From assembly GCF_902459565.1 (NCBI RefSeq), contig NZ_CABPSN010000001.1, forward strand, positions 1-64,000: a stretch of DNA of 64,000 bases, read 5' to 3'. The position numbers and the translations under genes are program-made. Source of the stretch: Pandoraea aquatica (GTDB lineage Bacteria; Pseudomonadota; Gammaproteobacteria; Burkholderiales; Burkholderiaceae). This document shows, one piece after another, positions 8,428 to 17,741 of this stretch (position 1 is its first letter; every line of letters begins with the position of its first letter). The notes beneath the pieces are model-generated. The model ran no database searches, was not told where the DNA came from, and saw only the letters and a program-made list of their open reading frames with translations.

Positions 8428-9801
8428 ATGAGTGTGACAACCAATACCGTGGATCCGGTCGATGAGCGACTGCCGATCGGAAAATTGTTCATGCTGGGCC
8501 TGCAACACGTTCTGGTGATGTACGCGGGCGCGGTCGCCGTGCCCCTCATCATCGGCGGCGCGCTGGGTCTGCCCAAAGATCAGATTGCGTTTCTGATCTC
8601 CGCCGACCTGATGTGCTGCGGCATCGCCACGCTGATTCAAAGCGTTGGCGTGGGCCGCTTCGGTATCCGTATGCCCGTCATCATGGCGGTCACATTCGCT
8701 GCTGTCGGGCCGATGCTCGCCATCGGCACGAACCCCTCGCTAGGCTTACCCGGTATCTTCGGGGCGACCATCGCGTCCGGAATCATTGGCACGCTGATCG
8801 CGCCGCTCGTGGGCAAGTTGCTGCGCTTCTTCCCGCCGATCGTGACGGGTATCGTCATTACGTCCATCGGGCTGACGATCATCGGCGTGGGCATCAACTG
8901 GGCGGCCGGTGGCGTGGGCAATCCCGACTACGGCGACCCGGTCTACCTCGGTGTGTCGTTTGCCGTGCTCATCTTCATCTTGCTGATCACGCGCTTCGTG
9001 AAAGGCTTCTTCTCGAACATCGCCGTGCTGCTCGGCATCCTTTTCGGATTCGGCATTGCACTGTTGCTGCATAAAGTGAACTTCGACGGACTCGATCAGG
9101 TGAAATGGTTCGACATCGTGCTGCCGTTCCACTTCGGTATGCCCGTGTTCGATCCGTGGGCCATCGTGACGCTCACCATCGTGATTCTGATTACCTTCAT
9201 CGAATCGACGGGCATGTTCCTCGCGTTGGGAGAGATCGTCGGTAAGCCGGTGGATGAAAAGGCGCTGGTCGCCGGCCTGCGTGTCGACGGCGTTGCCACG
9301 GTCATCGGCGGCCTGTTCAACACCTTCCCGCATACCTCGTTCTCGCAAAACATCGGCCTTGTTGGCGTCACCGGCGTGAAGAGCCGCTGGGTGTGTGCCT
9401 CGGCCGGCGTTATCCTGCTGGTGTTCGGCCTGATTCCGAAGATGTCGGTCGTCGTGGCGTCCATTCCCCAGTTCGTGCTGGGCGGCGCAGGTGTCGTGAT
9501 GTTCGGCATGGTGCTCGCCACGGGTATCAAGATCCTGTCCAAGGTCGACTACTCGCATAACCGCTACAACCTGTATATCGTGGCCATCAGCATCGGCATG
9601 GCGATGATTCCGGTCGCGTCGAACAAATTCTTCGCGAAGATGCCGGAACAGCTCGCGCCGTTGCTGCATAGCGGGATTCTGCTCGCTACGCTGTCCGCCG
9701 TGATCCTGAACGCCTACTTCAACGGCTTCAAAGCGCCGGTGACGCATGGCAACGGCCACGGCGAGAAAAACGGATCGGGTATGGGGCTGGAGGCGCATTG
9801 A
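8428..9801 (+). CDS. NCS2 family purine permease (urate/xanthine type)
   Basis: 457-residue inner-membrane protein of the nucleobase:cation symporter-2 family, with about fourteen helices. Family markers are GLQHVLVMYAGAVAVPLIIG at residues 25-44, the segment ALGEIVG with the conserved Glu near 268, and NTFPHTSFSQNIGLV near 298-312, which carries the substrate-proximal Gln/Asn of the NCS2 signature. NCS2 members take up xanthine, urate or uracil by proton symport; position beside urate oxidation genes and the deaminase argues for a purine. GGAG precedes the ATG at 8428. The downstream deaminase start overlaps the stop (TGATG), so the two are translationally coupled. Confidence 0.9.
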   Translation: MSVTTNTVDPVDERLPIGKLFMLGLQHVLVMYAGAVAVPLIIGGALGLPKDQIAFLISADLMCCGIATLIQSVGVGRFGIRMPVIMAVTFAAVGPMLAIGTNPSLGLPGIFGATIASGIIGTLIAPLVGKLLRFFPPIVTGIVITSIGLTIIGVGINWAAGGVGNPDYGDPVYLGVSFAVLIFILLITRFVKGFFSNIAVLLGILFGFGIALLLHKVNFDGLDQVKWFDIVLPFHFGMPVFDPWAIVTLTIVILITFIESTGMFLALGEIVGKPVDEKALVAGLRVDGVATVIGGLFNTFPHTSFSQNIGLVGVTGVKSRWVCASAGVILLVFGLIPKMSVVVASIPQFVLGGAGVVMFGMVLATGIKILSKVDYSHNRYNLYIVAISIGMAMIPVASNKFFAKMPEQLAPLLHSGILLATLSAVILNAYFNGFKAPVTHGNGHGEKNGSGMGLEAH

Positions 9802-11159
9802 TGAAAACGTTGCTCGTCAAGAATGCCGAAGTGCTGGTCACGATGGACGCCGGTCGCCGCGAAATCGCGCGCGGCGGGCTGTACATCGAAGACAACCGGA
9901 TCGTGGCCGTCGGCACCAGCGACACGCTGCCGGCGAGCGCCGACGAGGTGCTCGATCTGACGGGGCACGTCGTCATTCCCGGTCTGGTCAACACGCACCA
10001 TCACATGTACCAGAGCCTCACGCGGGCCATTCCGGCCGCGCAGGACGGCGAGCTGTTCAACTGGCTGACGAACCTCTATCCGGTGTGGGCCAACCTCACG
10101 CCGGAGATGATTCGCGTCTCCACGAAGACAGCGATGGCCGAACTGCTGCTCTCGGGCTGTACCACGTCGAGCGACCATCTCTACATTTACCCGAACGGCT
10201 GCAAGCTCGACGACAGCATCGAAGCTGCTGCCGAGATCGGCATGCGCTTTCACGCGAGCCGGGGCAGCATGAGCGTCGGTCAGAGTCAGGGCGGATTGCC
10301 GCCCGACCGCGTGGTCGAGCGTGAAGACGACATTCTCAAAGACACGCAACGCCTCATCGAGACGTATCACGACGAAGGCCGTTACGCGATGCTGCGCGTG
10401 GTCGTCGCGCCTTGCTCGCCGTTCTCGGTGAGTCGCGACCTGATGCGCGAGTCGGCCACGATGGCGCGCCACTACGGCGTGTCGTTGCACACCCATCTGG
10501 CCGAGAACGTCAGCGACATTGCCTATAGCCGCGAGAAGTTCGGCATGACGCCGGCCGAGTATGCGCAGGATCTAGGCTGGGTCGGTCACGATGTCTGGCA
10601 CGCCCACTGTGTTCAGCTCGACGACGCAGGGATCGCGCTCTTCGCGAAAACCGGCACCGGTGTGGCGCATTGCCCGTGCTCGAATATGCGGCTCGCGTCG
10701 GGCATCGCCCCGATTCGCCGGATGCGCGATGCAGGCGTGCCCGTCGGACTGGGCGTGGACGGCTCGGCGTCCAACGATGCGGCGAGCATGATTAACGAAG
10801 CGCGTCAGGCGCTGCTGCTGCAACGGGTCGGATTCGGCCCGAGCGCGATGACGGCGCGCGAAGCGCTGGAAATCGCGACGGTCGGCGGCGCGCGCGTGCT
10901 GGGGCGCGACGACATCGGCGTGCTCGCGGCGGGCATGGCGGCGGATTTCGTGGCGTTCGATACGCGTGGCGTCGGCATGGCGGGCGGTCTGCACGACCCC
11001 GTGGCGGCGCTCGTCTTCTGTAATCCTGGACAAGCTGCGTACAGCGTGGTGAACGGACGGGTGGTGGTGCGAGAAGGGCGTCTGACGACGCTCGACCTGC
11101 CGTCGCTCGTCACGCGTCACAACGCGCTGGCGCGGCAACTGGCCGAGGCTTCCCGGTAA
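9801..11159 (+). CDS. 8-oxoguanine/guanine deaminase of the amidohydrolase family
   Basis: 452-residue metal-dependent amidohydrolase of the ATZ/TRZ group. It shows the metal-binding HxH in VNTHHHMYQ, His in SLHTHLAEN, a further His in HAHCVQLDD and the catalytic Asp in GLGVDGSASND. The overall pattern (LFNWLTNLYPVWANLTPE after the HxH motif) is that of 8-oxoguanine deaminases such as Pseudomonas Pa0142, which make urate from 8-oxoguanine and may also accept related purines. The ATG at 9801 shares one base with the stop of the permease. The product urate would feed directly into PuuD and UraH encoded just upstream. Discrimination between 8-oxoguanine and other substrates is from recall of the family and not certain. 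Confidence 0.85.
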   Translation: MKTLLVKNAEVLVTMDAGRREIARGGLYIEDNRIVAVGTSDTLPASADEVLDLTGHVVIPGLVNTHHHMYQSLTRAIPAAQDGELFNWLTNLYPVWANLTPEMIRVSTKTAMAELLLSGCTTSSDHLYIYPNGCKLDDSIEAAAEIGMRFHASRGSMSVGQSQGGLPPDRVVEREDDILKDTQRLIETYHDEGRYAMLRVVVAPCSPFSVSRDLMRESATMARHYGVSLHTHLAENVSDIAYSREKFGMTPAEYAQDLGWVGHDVWHAHCVQLDDAGIALFAKTGTGVAHCPCSNMRLASGIAPIRRMRDAGVPVGLGVDGSASNDAASMINEARQALLLQRVGFGPSAMTAREALEIATVGGARVLGRDDIGVLAAGMAADFVAFDTRGVGMAGGLHDPVAALVFCNPGQAAYSVVNGRVVVREGRLTTLDLPSLVTRHNALARQLAEASR

Positions 11160-11374
11160 GGCGTTGCCACACCGGCCGCACATTCATGGTGTGAGGTCGC
11201 GGGACGGCTCACCCCAATCGGCAGATTCGGGTGAGTCGGTTCCGGCGTGGCGATGGGCAAGCGGGAAGTCGGGGTGGCGTTCCTGTGCATGGGGAACGCT
11301 GCCGTGCGGTTCGGCGGGGCGGTGGGGGCCGCTCCGCCGGTAAAAACGGCACAGCCCCTTGGGTTGAATCGATG

Positions 11375-12313
11375 TCAGGACGGCGTACGCGATTCCAGCA
11401 GCGTGCGCGTCGCATCGGAAATCACACTGCGCAGCCAGCGCACTTCGTCCGAGTAATGCGTGCGCTCGTGCCACAACTGGTAGTACTGCATCGGCGGGAA
11501 ATCGATGGGCGTCTCCAGCACCGTAAGCGGCAGGAATTCCGCGTAGTGGTCGGCAAACAGGCGCGTCGTCGTGAAAATCAGATCGGATTTCAGCAGGACA
11601 TACGGTGCCAGATTGAAGTACGGAATCGTGACGACGACATTGCGCTTCAGACGCTCGCGCGCAAGGTGCATGTCGATCGCACCGCGCTGGGCGACGGAGT
11701 AGGGTGTCGGCGCGAGGTGCGGGCTGCCGAGGTATTGCTCCAGCGTGAGCCCGCGCTTGGCATACGGATGCGTATTACGGACCAGACACACGATCTGGTC
11801 GACGAACAGATTCGAGAGGTGAAGCTGCTCGGGCGGTTCCGGCCAGTTGCCGATGACGATGTCCACCTTGCCGTCTTCGAGCGCGTGTTCGTAGTCGAAG
11901 GCGGGGCCGAGCGAGTGCAGTTCCAGTTGTGCGTTGGGGGCTTGCTGGCGGAAACGTTCGACGACCGTCGGCACGAACAGCGTATTCAGATAGTCGGGCG
12001 AGCCGATGCGGAACGTGCGCACCGTCGTGGCCGGGTCGAAATTCGATTGCTGCACCGTGATGCGCTCGATTTCGCGCAGTGCGTTTTGCGTCGGCTCCAG
12101 CAGCGACTGACCGTATTCGGTCGGCACCATGCCCGATTTGCCGCGAACCAGCAGCGGATCGCCGGTAATGTCGCGCAAACGGCGCAGCGCAGCGCTGATC
12201 GCCGGCTGCGACTGATTCAGTTTGACGGCCGCACGCGTCACGCTGCGCTCGATCAACAGGGTGTGAAGAACGCGCAGCAAATAGGTGTCAATCGGTTCGC
12301 GGTTTTGGCTCAT
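11375..12313 (-). CDS. LysR family transcriptional regulator, probably of purine genes
   Basis: 312-residue LysR-type regulator. The N-terminal winged helix is clear (HTLLIERSVTRAAVKLNQSQ then PAISAALRRLR), followed by a LysR substrate-binding domain starting near residue 90 (FRIGSPDYLNTLFVP). An upstream in-frame Met at 12355 exists, but MSQNREPIDTYLLRVLHTLL is the usual N-terminus in this subgroup. It sits between the permease-deaminase unit and the divergent ABC transporter ATPase gene, so it probably controls one or both in response to a purine metabolite. The divergent spacing of 136 bases leaves room for shared operators. Confidence 0.88.
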   Translation of the reverse strand: MSQNREPIDTYLLRVLHTLLIERSVTRAAVKLNQSQPAISAALRRLRDITGDPLLVRGKSGMVPTEYGQSLLEPTQNALREIERITVQQSNFDPATTVRTFRIGSPDYLNTLFVPTVVERFRQQAPNAQLELHSLGPAFDYEHALEDGKVDIVIGNWPEPPEQLHLSNLFVDQIVCLVRNTHPYAKRGLTLEQYLGSPHLAPTPYSVAQRGAIDMHLARERLKRNVVVTIPYFNLAPYVLLKSDLIFTTTRLFADHYAEFLPLTVLETPIDFPPMQYYQLWHERTHYSDEVRWLRSVISDATRTLLESRTPS

Positions 12314-12449
12314 GAGAAATATAACGATCCGGATATGTCGGACCCTGTAGTGCATAAGTAAATCATTATGAAGGACAAGGGTGGGGGCCTCTATAGCGGA
12401 AAGTCCCTATCACTAAACTAGACGCGCGTCGTTCGTAAGGTGGCCTTAG

Positions 12450-14105
12450 ATGTCCTTGTTAATGACACAGACTCGACATTTCGCCGCGAATTGGGTATTT
12501 TCGGACCGCCCAAGCCCCGAACTCAGACTCAGTCAGACTCCGCCAGTGACCCTTTCCATGCAATCGACGCCACGTCTGGCGCTGACCGGCATCACCAAAC
12601 GCTATCCGAGCGTGGTGGCCAACGACGACATCGCGTTGAGCGTATTGCCCGGCGAGATCCACGCGGTACTGGGTGAGAACGGCGCAGGTAAGAGCACGTT
12701 GATGAAGATCATCTACGGCGCCGTGCGCCCCGACGCCGGGGAAATCCTCTGGGAAGGTCAACCGGTTCGCATCGATAGCCCGGCGGCGGCACGCAAGCTC
12801 GGCATCGGCATGGTCTTCCAGCATTTCTCATTGTTCGAGACGCTGACCGTCGCCGAGAACATTTCTCTTGCGCTCGACGACGCAGGCCGCGACCTCAAGG
12901 CGCTGGCCAAACGCATCCGCGAGGTCTCGACCCAGTACGGGCTTGAGGTCGATCCGCTGCGCCACGTTCACAGCTTGTCCGTCGGCGAGCGTCAGCGCGT
13001 GGAGATCGTGCGCTGCCTGTTGCAGAATCCGCGTCTGCTCATCATGGACGAACCGACCTCGGTGCTCACGCCGCAGGCCGTCCAGAAACTCTTCACGACG
13101 TTGCGCCGCCTCGCCGCCGAGGGATGCAGCATCGTCTATATCAGCCACAAGCTCGACGAAATTCGCGACCTTTGCGACCGCGCGACCGTGTTGCGTGGTG
13201 GACGCGTGTCCGGTCACGCCGTGCCGCGCGAGGAAACCGCCGAGACCCTGGCGCAGATGATGATCGGACGTGCATTGCCGCAGATCGAACGTCGCGCGCA
13301 TCAGCCGGGCGACGTGCTGTTGTCGCTCAAGAACCTCTCGATGACGAGCGAAGACCCGTTCGGGACTTCGCTGCATGACGTCAATCTCGATGTGCACGCA
13401 GGCGAAATCGTGGGGATCGCGGGGGTGTCCGGCAACGGGCAGGCCGAACTGCTGGCAGCGCTCTCGGGCGAGGCGCGTGCACCGCATGCCGAAGCCATCG
13501 CGCTGCATGACCGTGCGGTCGGTCGCATGGGCGCGGCCACGCGGCGACGGCTCGGGCTCGCCTTCGTCCCCGAGGAGCGGTTGGGACGCGGCGCAGTGCC
13601 GAGCATGTCGCTCACGGATAACGCCTTGCTGGGTGCGTCAGGCACGGCACATCTCGGCTTGCTTCGCGGGGGATGGATTCGTCGCGGCACGTTGCGCAAG
13701 TTCGCCACGTTGTGCATCGAACGCTTCAACGTGAAGGCGGGCGGCCCGGACGCCGCTGCGCAAAGCCTCTCGGGCGGCAATTTGCAGAAGTTCATCGTCG
13801 GACGCGAGATTTTGCAGGAGCCTCGGGTGCTGGTGGTGGCGCAACCGACGTGGGGTGTGGATGTCGGGGCTGCGGCCTTCATCCGTCAGCAATTGCTGGA
13901 TTTGTCTGCGCGTGGCGTGGCGGTGCTGGTGCTGTCCGAAGAACTCGACGAGCTGTTCGAGATTTGCGACCGGATTACTGTGCTGGCGCAGGGACGTTTG
14001 TCGCCTGTGCGCAAACCTGCGCAGACCGACGCGCGTGAGATCGGTCTGTGGATGGCGGGGATGTTCCCCGGTGGCCCGGGAGAACGCACCGCAACGGCCG
14101 CCTGA
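12450..14105 (+). CDS. BMP-type nucleoside ABC transporter, ATP-binding protein
   Basis: 551-residue fusion of two ATPase domains, as in sugar and nucleoside importers of the RbsA/YufO type. First domain: Walker A GENGAGKST near residue 80, signature LSVGERQRVEI and Walker B LLIMDEPTSVL. Second domain: degenerate Walker A (GVSGNGQAELL), signature LSGGNLQKFIVGRE, and VVAQPTWGVDVGA replacing Walker B. Two starts are possible: 12450, with AAGGTGG six bases upstream, and 12558, just before the conserved domain (QSTPRLALTGITKRYPS) but without a clear ribosome site; I give the first. It powers uptake through the permeases at 14219 and 15336 with the lipoprotein at 16356; purine nucleosides are the likely cargo given the neighbours. 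Confidence 0.9.
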   Translation: MSLLMTQTRHFAANWVFSDRPSPELRLSQTPPVTLSMQSTPRLALTGITKRYPSVVANDDIALSVLPGEIHAVLGENGAGKSTLMKIIYGAVRPDAGEILWEGQPVRIDSPAAARKLGIGMVFQHFSLFETLTVAENISLALDDAGRDLKALAKRIREVSTQYGLEVDPLRHVHSLSVGERQRVEIVRCLLQNPRLLIMDEPTSVLTPQAVQKLFTTLRRLAAEGCSIVYISHKLDEIRDLCDRATVLRGGRVSGHAVPREETAETLAQMMIGRALPQIERRAHQPGDVLLSLKNLSMTSEDPFGTSLHDVNLDVHAGEIVGIAGVSGNGQAELLAALSGEARAPHAEAIALHDRAVGRMGAATRRRLGLAFVPEERLGRGAVPSMSLTDNALLGASGTAHLGLLRGGWIRRGTLRKFATLCIERFNVKAGGPDAAAQSLSGGNLQKFIVGREILQEPRVLVVAQPTWGVDVGAAAFIRQQLLDLSARGVAVLVLSEELDELFEICDRITVLAQGRLSPVRKPAQTDAREIGLWMAGMFPGGPGERTATAA

Positions 14106-14218
14106 CGGGCAAACACGGGCGCGCGCGGCATTTTCCGTTTTCGACGTGTTCCGTTGCTTGACGAGCGACCGCTCGCCAGCCGGAACACCGTAATGCTTTC
14201 ATCGATTCATCAGACACC

Positions 14219-15325
14219 ATGTTCGATATCACGCTTGAGCCACGGCCAAGTCCTTCCCGCACCATGCGGCTCGTTATGCCGCTGGTGGCCACGCTCATCA
14301 CGTTGGCTGGCGGCGTGCTCATCTTCAGCTTTCTCGGCAAGAATCCAGCGCAGGCGATGGCTGCATTCTTCCTCGCGCCGATCAGCAGTCTGAACGGCTG
14401 GTCGGAGCTGCTGCTCAAGGCGTCGCCGCTGTGTCTGATCGCGTTGGGGCTCGCCATCGGCTATCGCGCGAACGTCTGGAACATCGGCGCAGAGGGGCAG
14501 TTGTTGCTCGGCGGGATCTTCGCGTCGGGCGTGGCTATCCACTTCGACGGCCACGGCGGTGCGTGGCTGCTGCCGCTGATGATGGCGGCCGGTGCGCTCG
14601 GCGGCATGCTGTGGGCCGCCATTCCGGCGCTGCTGCGTGTGCGCTTCAACGCCAATGAGATTCTCGTGAGCCTGATGCTCACCTACGTCGCGACGCAGTT
14701 GCTGATCTATCTCGTCAGCGGACCGTGGCAAGACCCGCATGGAATGAACTTCCCGCAGTCCATCAACTTCAGCCGCGACGCGCTGTTCCCGCGCTTCTTC
14801 GGCGACTGGCACTGGGCGACGTGGCGGGGTACGCGTCTGAATGCCTCCATCTTCATGGCCGTGGTGGCCGTGCCACTCGCGTGGTTCTTCATGCGCAAGA
14901 GCTTCGCGGGATACCGCATGGAAGTCGGCGGTCTCGCACCGCTCGCTGCACGCTACGCCGGTTATTCGGAACCGCGCGCGGTCTGGCTCGCGTTGCTGAT
15001 CGGTGGCGCGGCCGCCGGGCTGGCCGGAACAGGCGAAGTCGCGGGGCCGGTGGGACAATTGCAGGCGACGTGGGCACCGGGGTATGGCTTCACGGCGATC
15101 ATCGTGGCGTTCGTCGGCCGCTTGCATCCGGTGGGCATTGTGCTGGCGAGTCTGCTCATGGCGCTGCTGTATCTCGGCGGCGAAGCGGTGCAGACGTCGC
15201 TCCAGCTGCCCAAAGCCATCAGCGGCGTGTTCCAGGGGCTGCTGCTGTTCAGCCTGCTGGGCTGCGACGTGTTTGTGAACTACCGACTGCGTCGGCGCGC
15301 TCGTGCGCTGACGCGTGACGCCTGA
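14219..15325 (+). CDS. BMP-type nucleoside ABC transporter permease 1
   Basis: 368-residue inner-membrane permease of the branched-chain/BMP type (YufP-like). About nine to ten helices; the motif GLAIGYRANVWNIGAEGQLL near residue 80 is diagnostic, with GEVAGPVGQLQ near 265-275. It starts 113 bases after the ATPase stop. The last codons overlap the ribosome site of the second permease gene. Together they form the heterodimeric channel of the importer. No oddities in length or sequence. Confidence 0.92.
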   Translation: MFDITLEPRPSPSRTMRLVMPLVATLITLAGGVLIFSFLGKNPAQAMAAFFLAPISSLNGWSELLLKASPLCLIALGLAIGYRANVWNIGAEGQLLLGGIFASGVAIHFDGHGGAWLLPLMMAAGALGGMLWAAIPALLRVRFNANEILVSLMLTYVATQLLIYLVSGPWQDPHGMNFPQSINFSRDALFPRFFGDWHWATWRGTRLNASIFMAVVAVPLAWFFMRKSFAGYRMEVGGLAPLAARYAGYSEPRAVWLALLIGGAAAGLAGTGEVAGPVGQLQATWAPGYGFTAIIVAFVGRLHPVGIVLASLLMALLYLGGEAVQTSLQLPKAISGVFQGLLLFSLLGCDVFVNYRLRRRARALTRDA

Positions 15326-15335
15326 GGAGCGCAGC

Positions 15336-16265
15336 ATGGACTGGATCAATCTGCTGACGCCGCTGGCCGCAAGCGCGGTGATCGCCGCCATCCCCCTGAT
15401 GCTCGCCGCGCTGGGCGAACTCGTCACCGAAAAATCGGGCGTTCTCAATCTCGGCGTGGAAGGCACGATGCTCATGGGGGCTATCGGCGCGTTTGCCGTC
15501 ACCGTGCAAACGGGCAGCCTCTGGCTGGGTGTCATCGCCGGTATTGCGTCGGGCGTCGTCATGTCGGCCGTTTTCGCGTGGCTCACGCTCTCGCTGATGG
15601 CCAATCAGGTCGCCACAGGTCTGGCGCTGACGATCTTCGGCATTGGCCTGTCGGCGTACGTCGGCCGTCCGTATACCGACGCGACGATTCCGATGTTGCG
15701 CGACATGCCGATTCCGGGGCTGTCGTCGATTCCGGTGCTGGGCGCGTCCATCTTCTCGCTCAATCCGCTGGGCTATCTCTCGGTCGCATTGCTCGCGGCG
15801 ATTGCGTGGTTCCTTTACCGTACCCGCGCCGGTCTCGTGCTGCGCTCGATTGGCGAAGCGCCCTCAGTCGCCCATGCCATCGGCTATCCGGTGGTGCGGA
15901 TTCGTTATTTCGCGACGCTGTTCGGCGGTGCCATGTCGGGACTCGCCGGTGCCTATTACTCGGTCGGCTATTTGCGTCTGTGGCAGGAAAACCTGACGGC
16001 CGGACGTGGCTGGATCGCGCTTGCGCTGGTGGTCTTCGCCACATGGCGGCCGGGACGCACCGCGCTCGGCGCGCTGCTGTTCGGCGTCGTGATGGCGCTG
16101 CAATTTCAGGCGCAGGCGATGGGCATTCGCATCCCTTCGCAAGCGCTCGCAAGCCTGCCGTATCTGGCAACCATCGTGGTGCTGGTGATCATTTCACGCA
16201 ACCGTCAGACGATTCGCCTGAACGCCCCGGCATCGCTGGGCAAACCGTTCTTTGCCGGGTCCTGA
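15336..16265 (+). CDS. BMP-type nucleoside ABC transporter permease 2
   Basis: 309-residue partner permease (YufQ-like) with about eight to nine helices. Family motif: GELVTEKSGVLNLGVEGTML near residue 25-45. An in-frame ATG at 15315 lies inside the previous gene, but ATG 15336 has TGAGGAGCG ideally placed, so I chose the latter. It starts 10 bases after the stop of permease 1, so the pair is translated in step. It forms the second half of the membrane channel. Confidence 0.92.
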   Translation: MDWINLLTPLAASAVIAAIPLMLAALGELVTEKSGVLNLGVEGTMLMGAIGAFAVTVQTGSLWLGVIAGIASGVVMSAVFAWLTLSLMANQVATGLALTIFGIGLSAYVGRPYTDATIPMLRDMPIPGLSSIPVLGASIFSLNPLGYLSVALLAAIAWFLYRTRAGLVLRSIGEAPSVAHAIGYPVVRIRYFATLFGGAMSGLAGAYYSVGYLRLWQENLTAGRGWIALALVVFATWRPGRTALGALLFGVVMALQFQAQAMGIRIPSQALASLPYLATIVVLVIISRNRQTIRLNAPASLGKPFFAGS

Positions 16266-16355
16266 TGCCTGGGTGGGTGATGGGTTGGCGACAGCGTGCA
16301 CGTAGCAAGCGATACAAGCATTTCACTGAAACAATCGATGACGAGGAGAAAATCG

Positions 16356-17504
16356 ATGCGACGTAAAGTCCTGATCACAATGGCAAGCCTGGCCGCCGCC
16401 ATGCTGGTCTCCGCCTGCGGCAAGCAGGAGAACACGACCACCAACGCACCGGCGGCAGCGTCCGACGCGCAGGCGTCTGCGGCACCGGCGGGCAAGGGCA
16501 CGATGGCTGTGGCGTTCGTCTACATCGGCAACCCGGGTGACGCAGGCTGGACCTTTGCGCATGAGCAAGGCGCGAAGGCCGTTGAAGCCAAGTACGGCGA
16601 CAAGGTCACCGTGACCCGCGTGGAAAACGTGCCGGAAGGCGCGGACTCGGAGCGCGTGTTCCGCGATCTGGCGAGCAAGGGCAACAAGCTGATTTTCGGC
16701 ACGTCGTTCGGCTACATGGATTCGATGGTCAAAACGGCGGCCGACTTCCCCGACGTGACGTTCGAGCATGCCACGGGCTTCAAGTCGGCACCGAACCTGG
16801 GCACGTACGACGTGCGTACGTACGAAGGCGCGCATCTGGCGGGCGTGGTTGGCGGTTACACCACGAAGTCGAACGTGATCGGCTACGTGGCGTCGGTGCC
16901 GATTCCCGAGGTGATCCGCAATATCGACGCGTTCACCATCGCCGCGCGTGAAGTCAATCCGAAGGTCAAGGTGAAGGTCGTCTGGATCAATAGCTGGTTC
17001 GATCCGGGCAAGGAGCGTCAGGCCGCAGAATCGCTGGTGGGTCAGGGCGCAGACGTGCTGATGCAGAACGTCGACTCGGCCGTGGTCATGCAAGTGGCCG
17101 AAGAGAAGAAGATTCACGCCTTCGGCTGGGATTCGGACATGAGCAAGTTCGGCCCGAACGCGCATCTGGCATCGGCCGCCATCGACTGGAGCAAGTACTA
17201 CATCCGCACGGTCGACGAAGTCATGCAGGGCACGTGGAAGAACACGCCGGTCTGGGGTGGCATCAAGGAAGACGAAATCAACCTCGTCGCCATCAACGAC
17301 AAGGCCGTGTCGGAAGCGGCCCGCAAGGCCGTGACGGCGCGTCACGACGCGATTCGCGACGGCAAGTACGACCCGTTCACCGGCCCGCTCAAGGGGCAGG
17401 ACGGCAAGGAAATCGTGCCGGCGGGCAAGACCCTCAATGACGACGAAAAGCACCAGATCAACTGGTTCGTGGAGGGCGTCGAGGGCACGCTGCCGAAGCA
17501 GTAA
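16356..17504 (+). CDS. BMP family ABC transporter substrate-binding lipoprotein
   Basis: 382-residue exported lipoprotein. Signal peptide RRKVLITMASLAAAMLVSAC ends in the lipobox LVSAC, so the mature protein is anchored by Cys at about residue 21. A low-complexity Ala/Thr/Gln linker follows, then the BMP (basic membrane protein) fold with VAFVYIGNPGDAGWTFAHEQ and GWDSDMSKFG. BMP proteins linked to such ABC systems bind purine nucleosides or bases. GAGGAGAAAA precedes the ATG at 16356. It closes the transporter operon; the terminator at 17541 follows. Confidence 0.92.
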   Translation: MRRKVLITMASLAAAMLVSACGKQENTTTNAPAAASDAQASAAPAGKGTMAVAFVYIGNPGDAGWTFAHEQGAKAVEAKYGDKVTVTRVENVPEGADSERVFRDLASKGNKLIFGTSFGYMDSMVKTAADFPDVTFEHATGFKSAPNLGTYDVRTYEGAHLAGVVGGYTTKSNVIGYVASVPIPEVIRNIDAFTIAAREVNPKVKVKVVWINSWFDPGKERQAAESLVGQGADVLMQNVDSAVVMQVAEEKKIHAFGWDSDMSKFGPNAHLASAAIDWSKYYIRTVDEVMQGTWKNTPVWGGIKEDEINLVAINDKAVSEAARKAVTARHDAIRDGKYDPFTGPLKGQDGKEIVPAGKTLNDDEKHQINWFVEGVEGTLPKQ

Positions 17505-17540
17505 AGGTGGATGCCGCCTCGTGTGGCAAAGCCAACGAAA

Positions 17541-17570
17541 AAGCCGCCGGCCGATGCTGGCGGTTTTTTT
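17541..17570 (+). terminator. Rho-independent terminator of the BMP transporter operon
   Basis: Hairpin CCGCCGGC-CGAT-GCTGGCGG (one G-U pair) followed by seven T, 37 bases after the lipoprotein stop. Confidence 0.9.
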
Positions 17571-17741
17571 ATGGATGGGCGGTATTTATGTGGTTGTCGA
17601 TGGCCGGAATCTGTTCCCCGCTCAGGAAGCTTCACAAGGTGTGACGCCGTACACAGGGCGCGTGACACGCATCGGTGTTAAAATGTCAGGTTTCGTGGCG
17701 CAATTTCGTGCCGCCGCAACTCATCTCCCCGGATACCGCCT

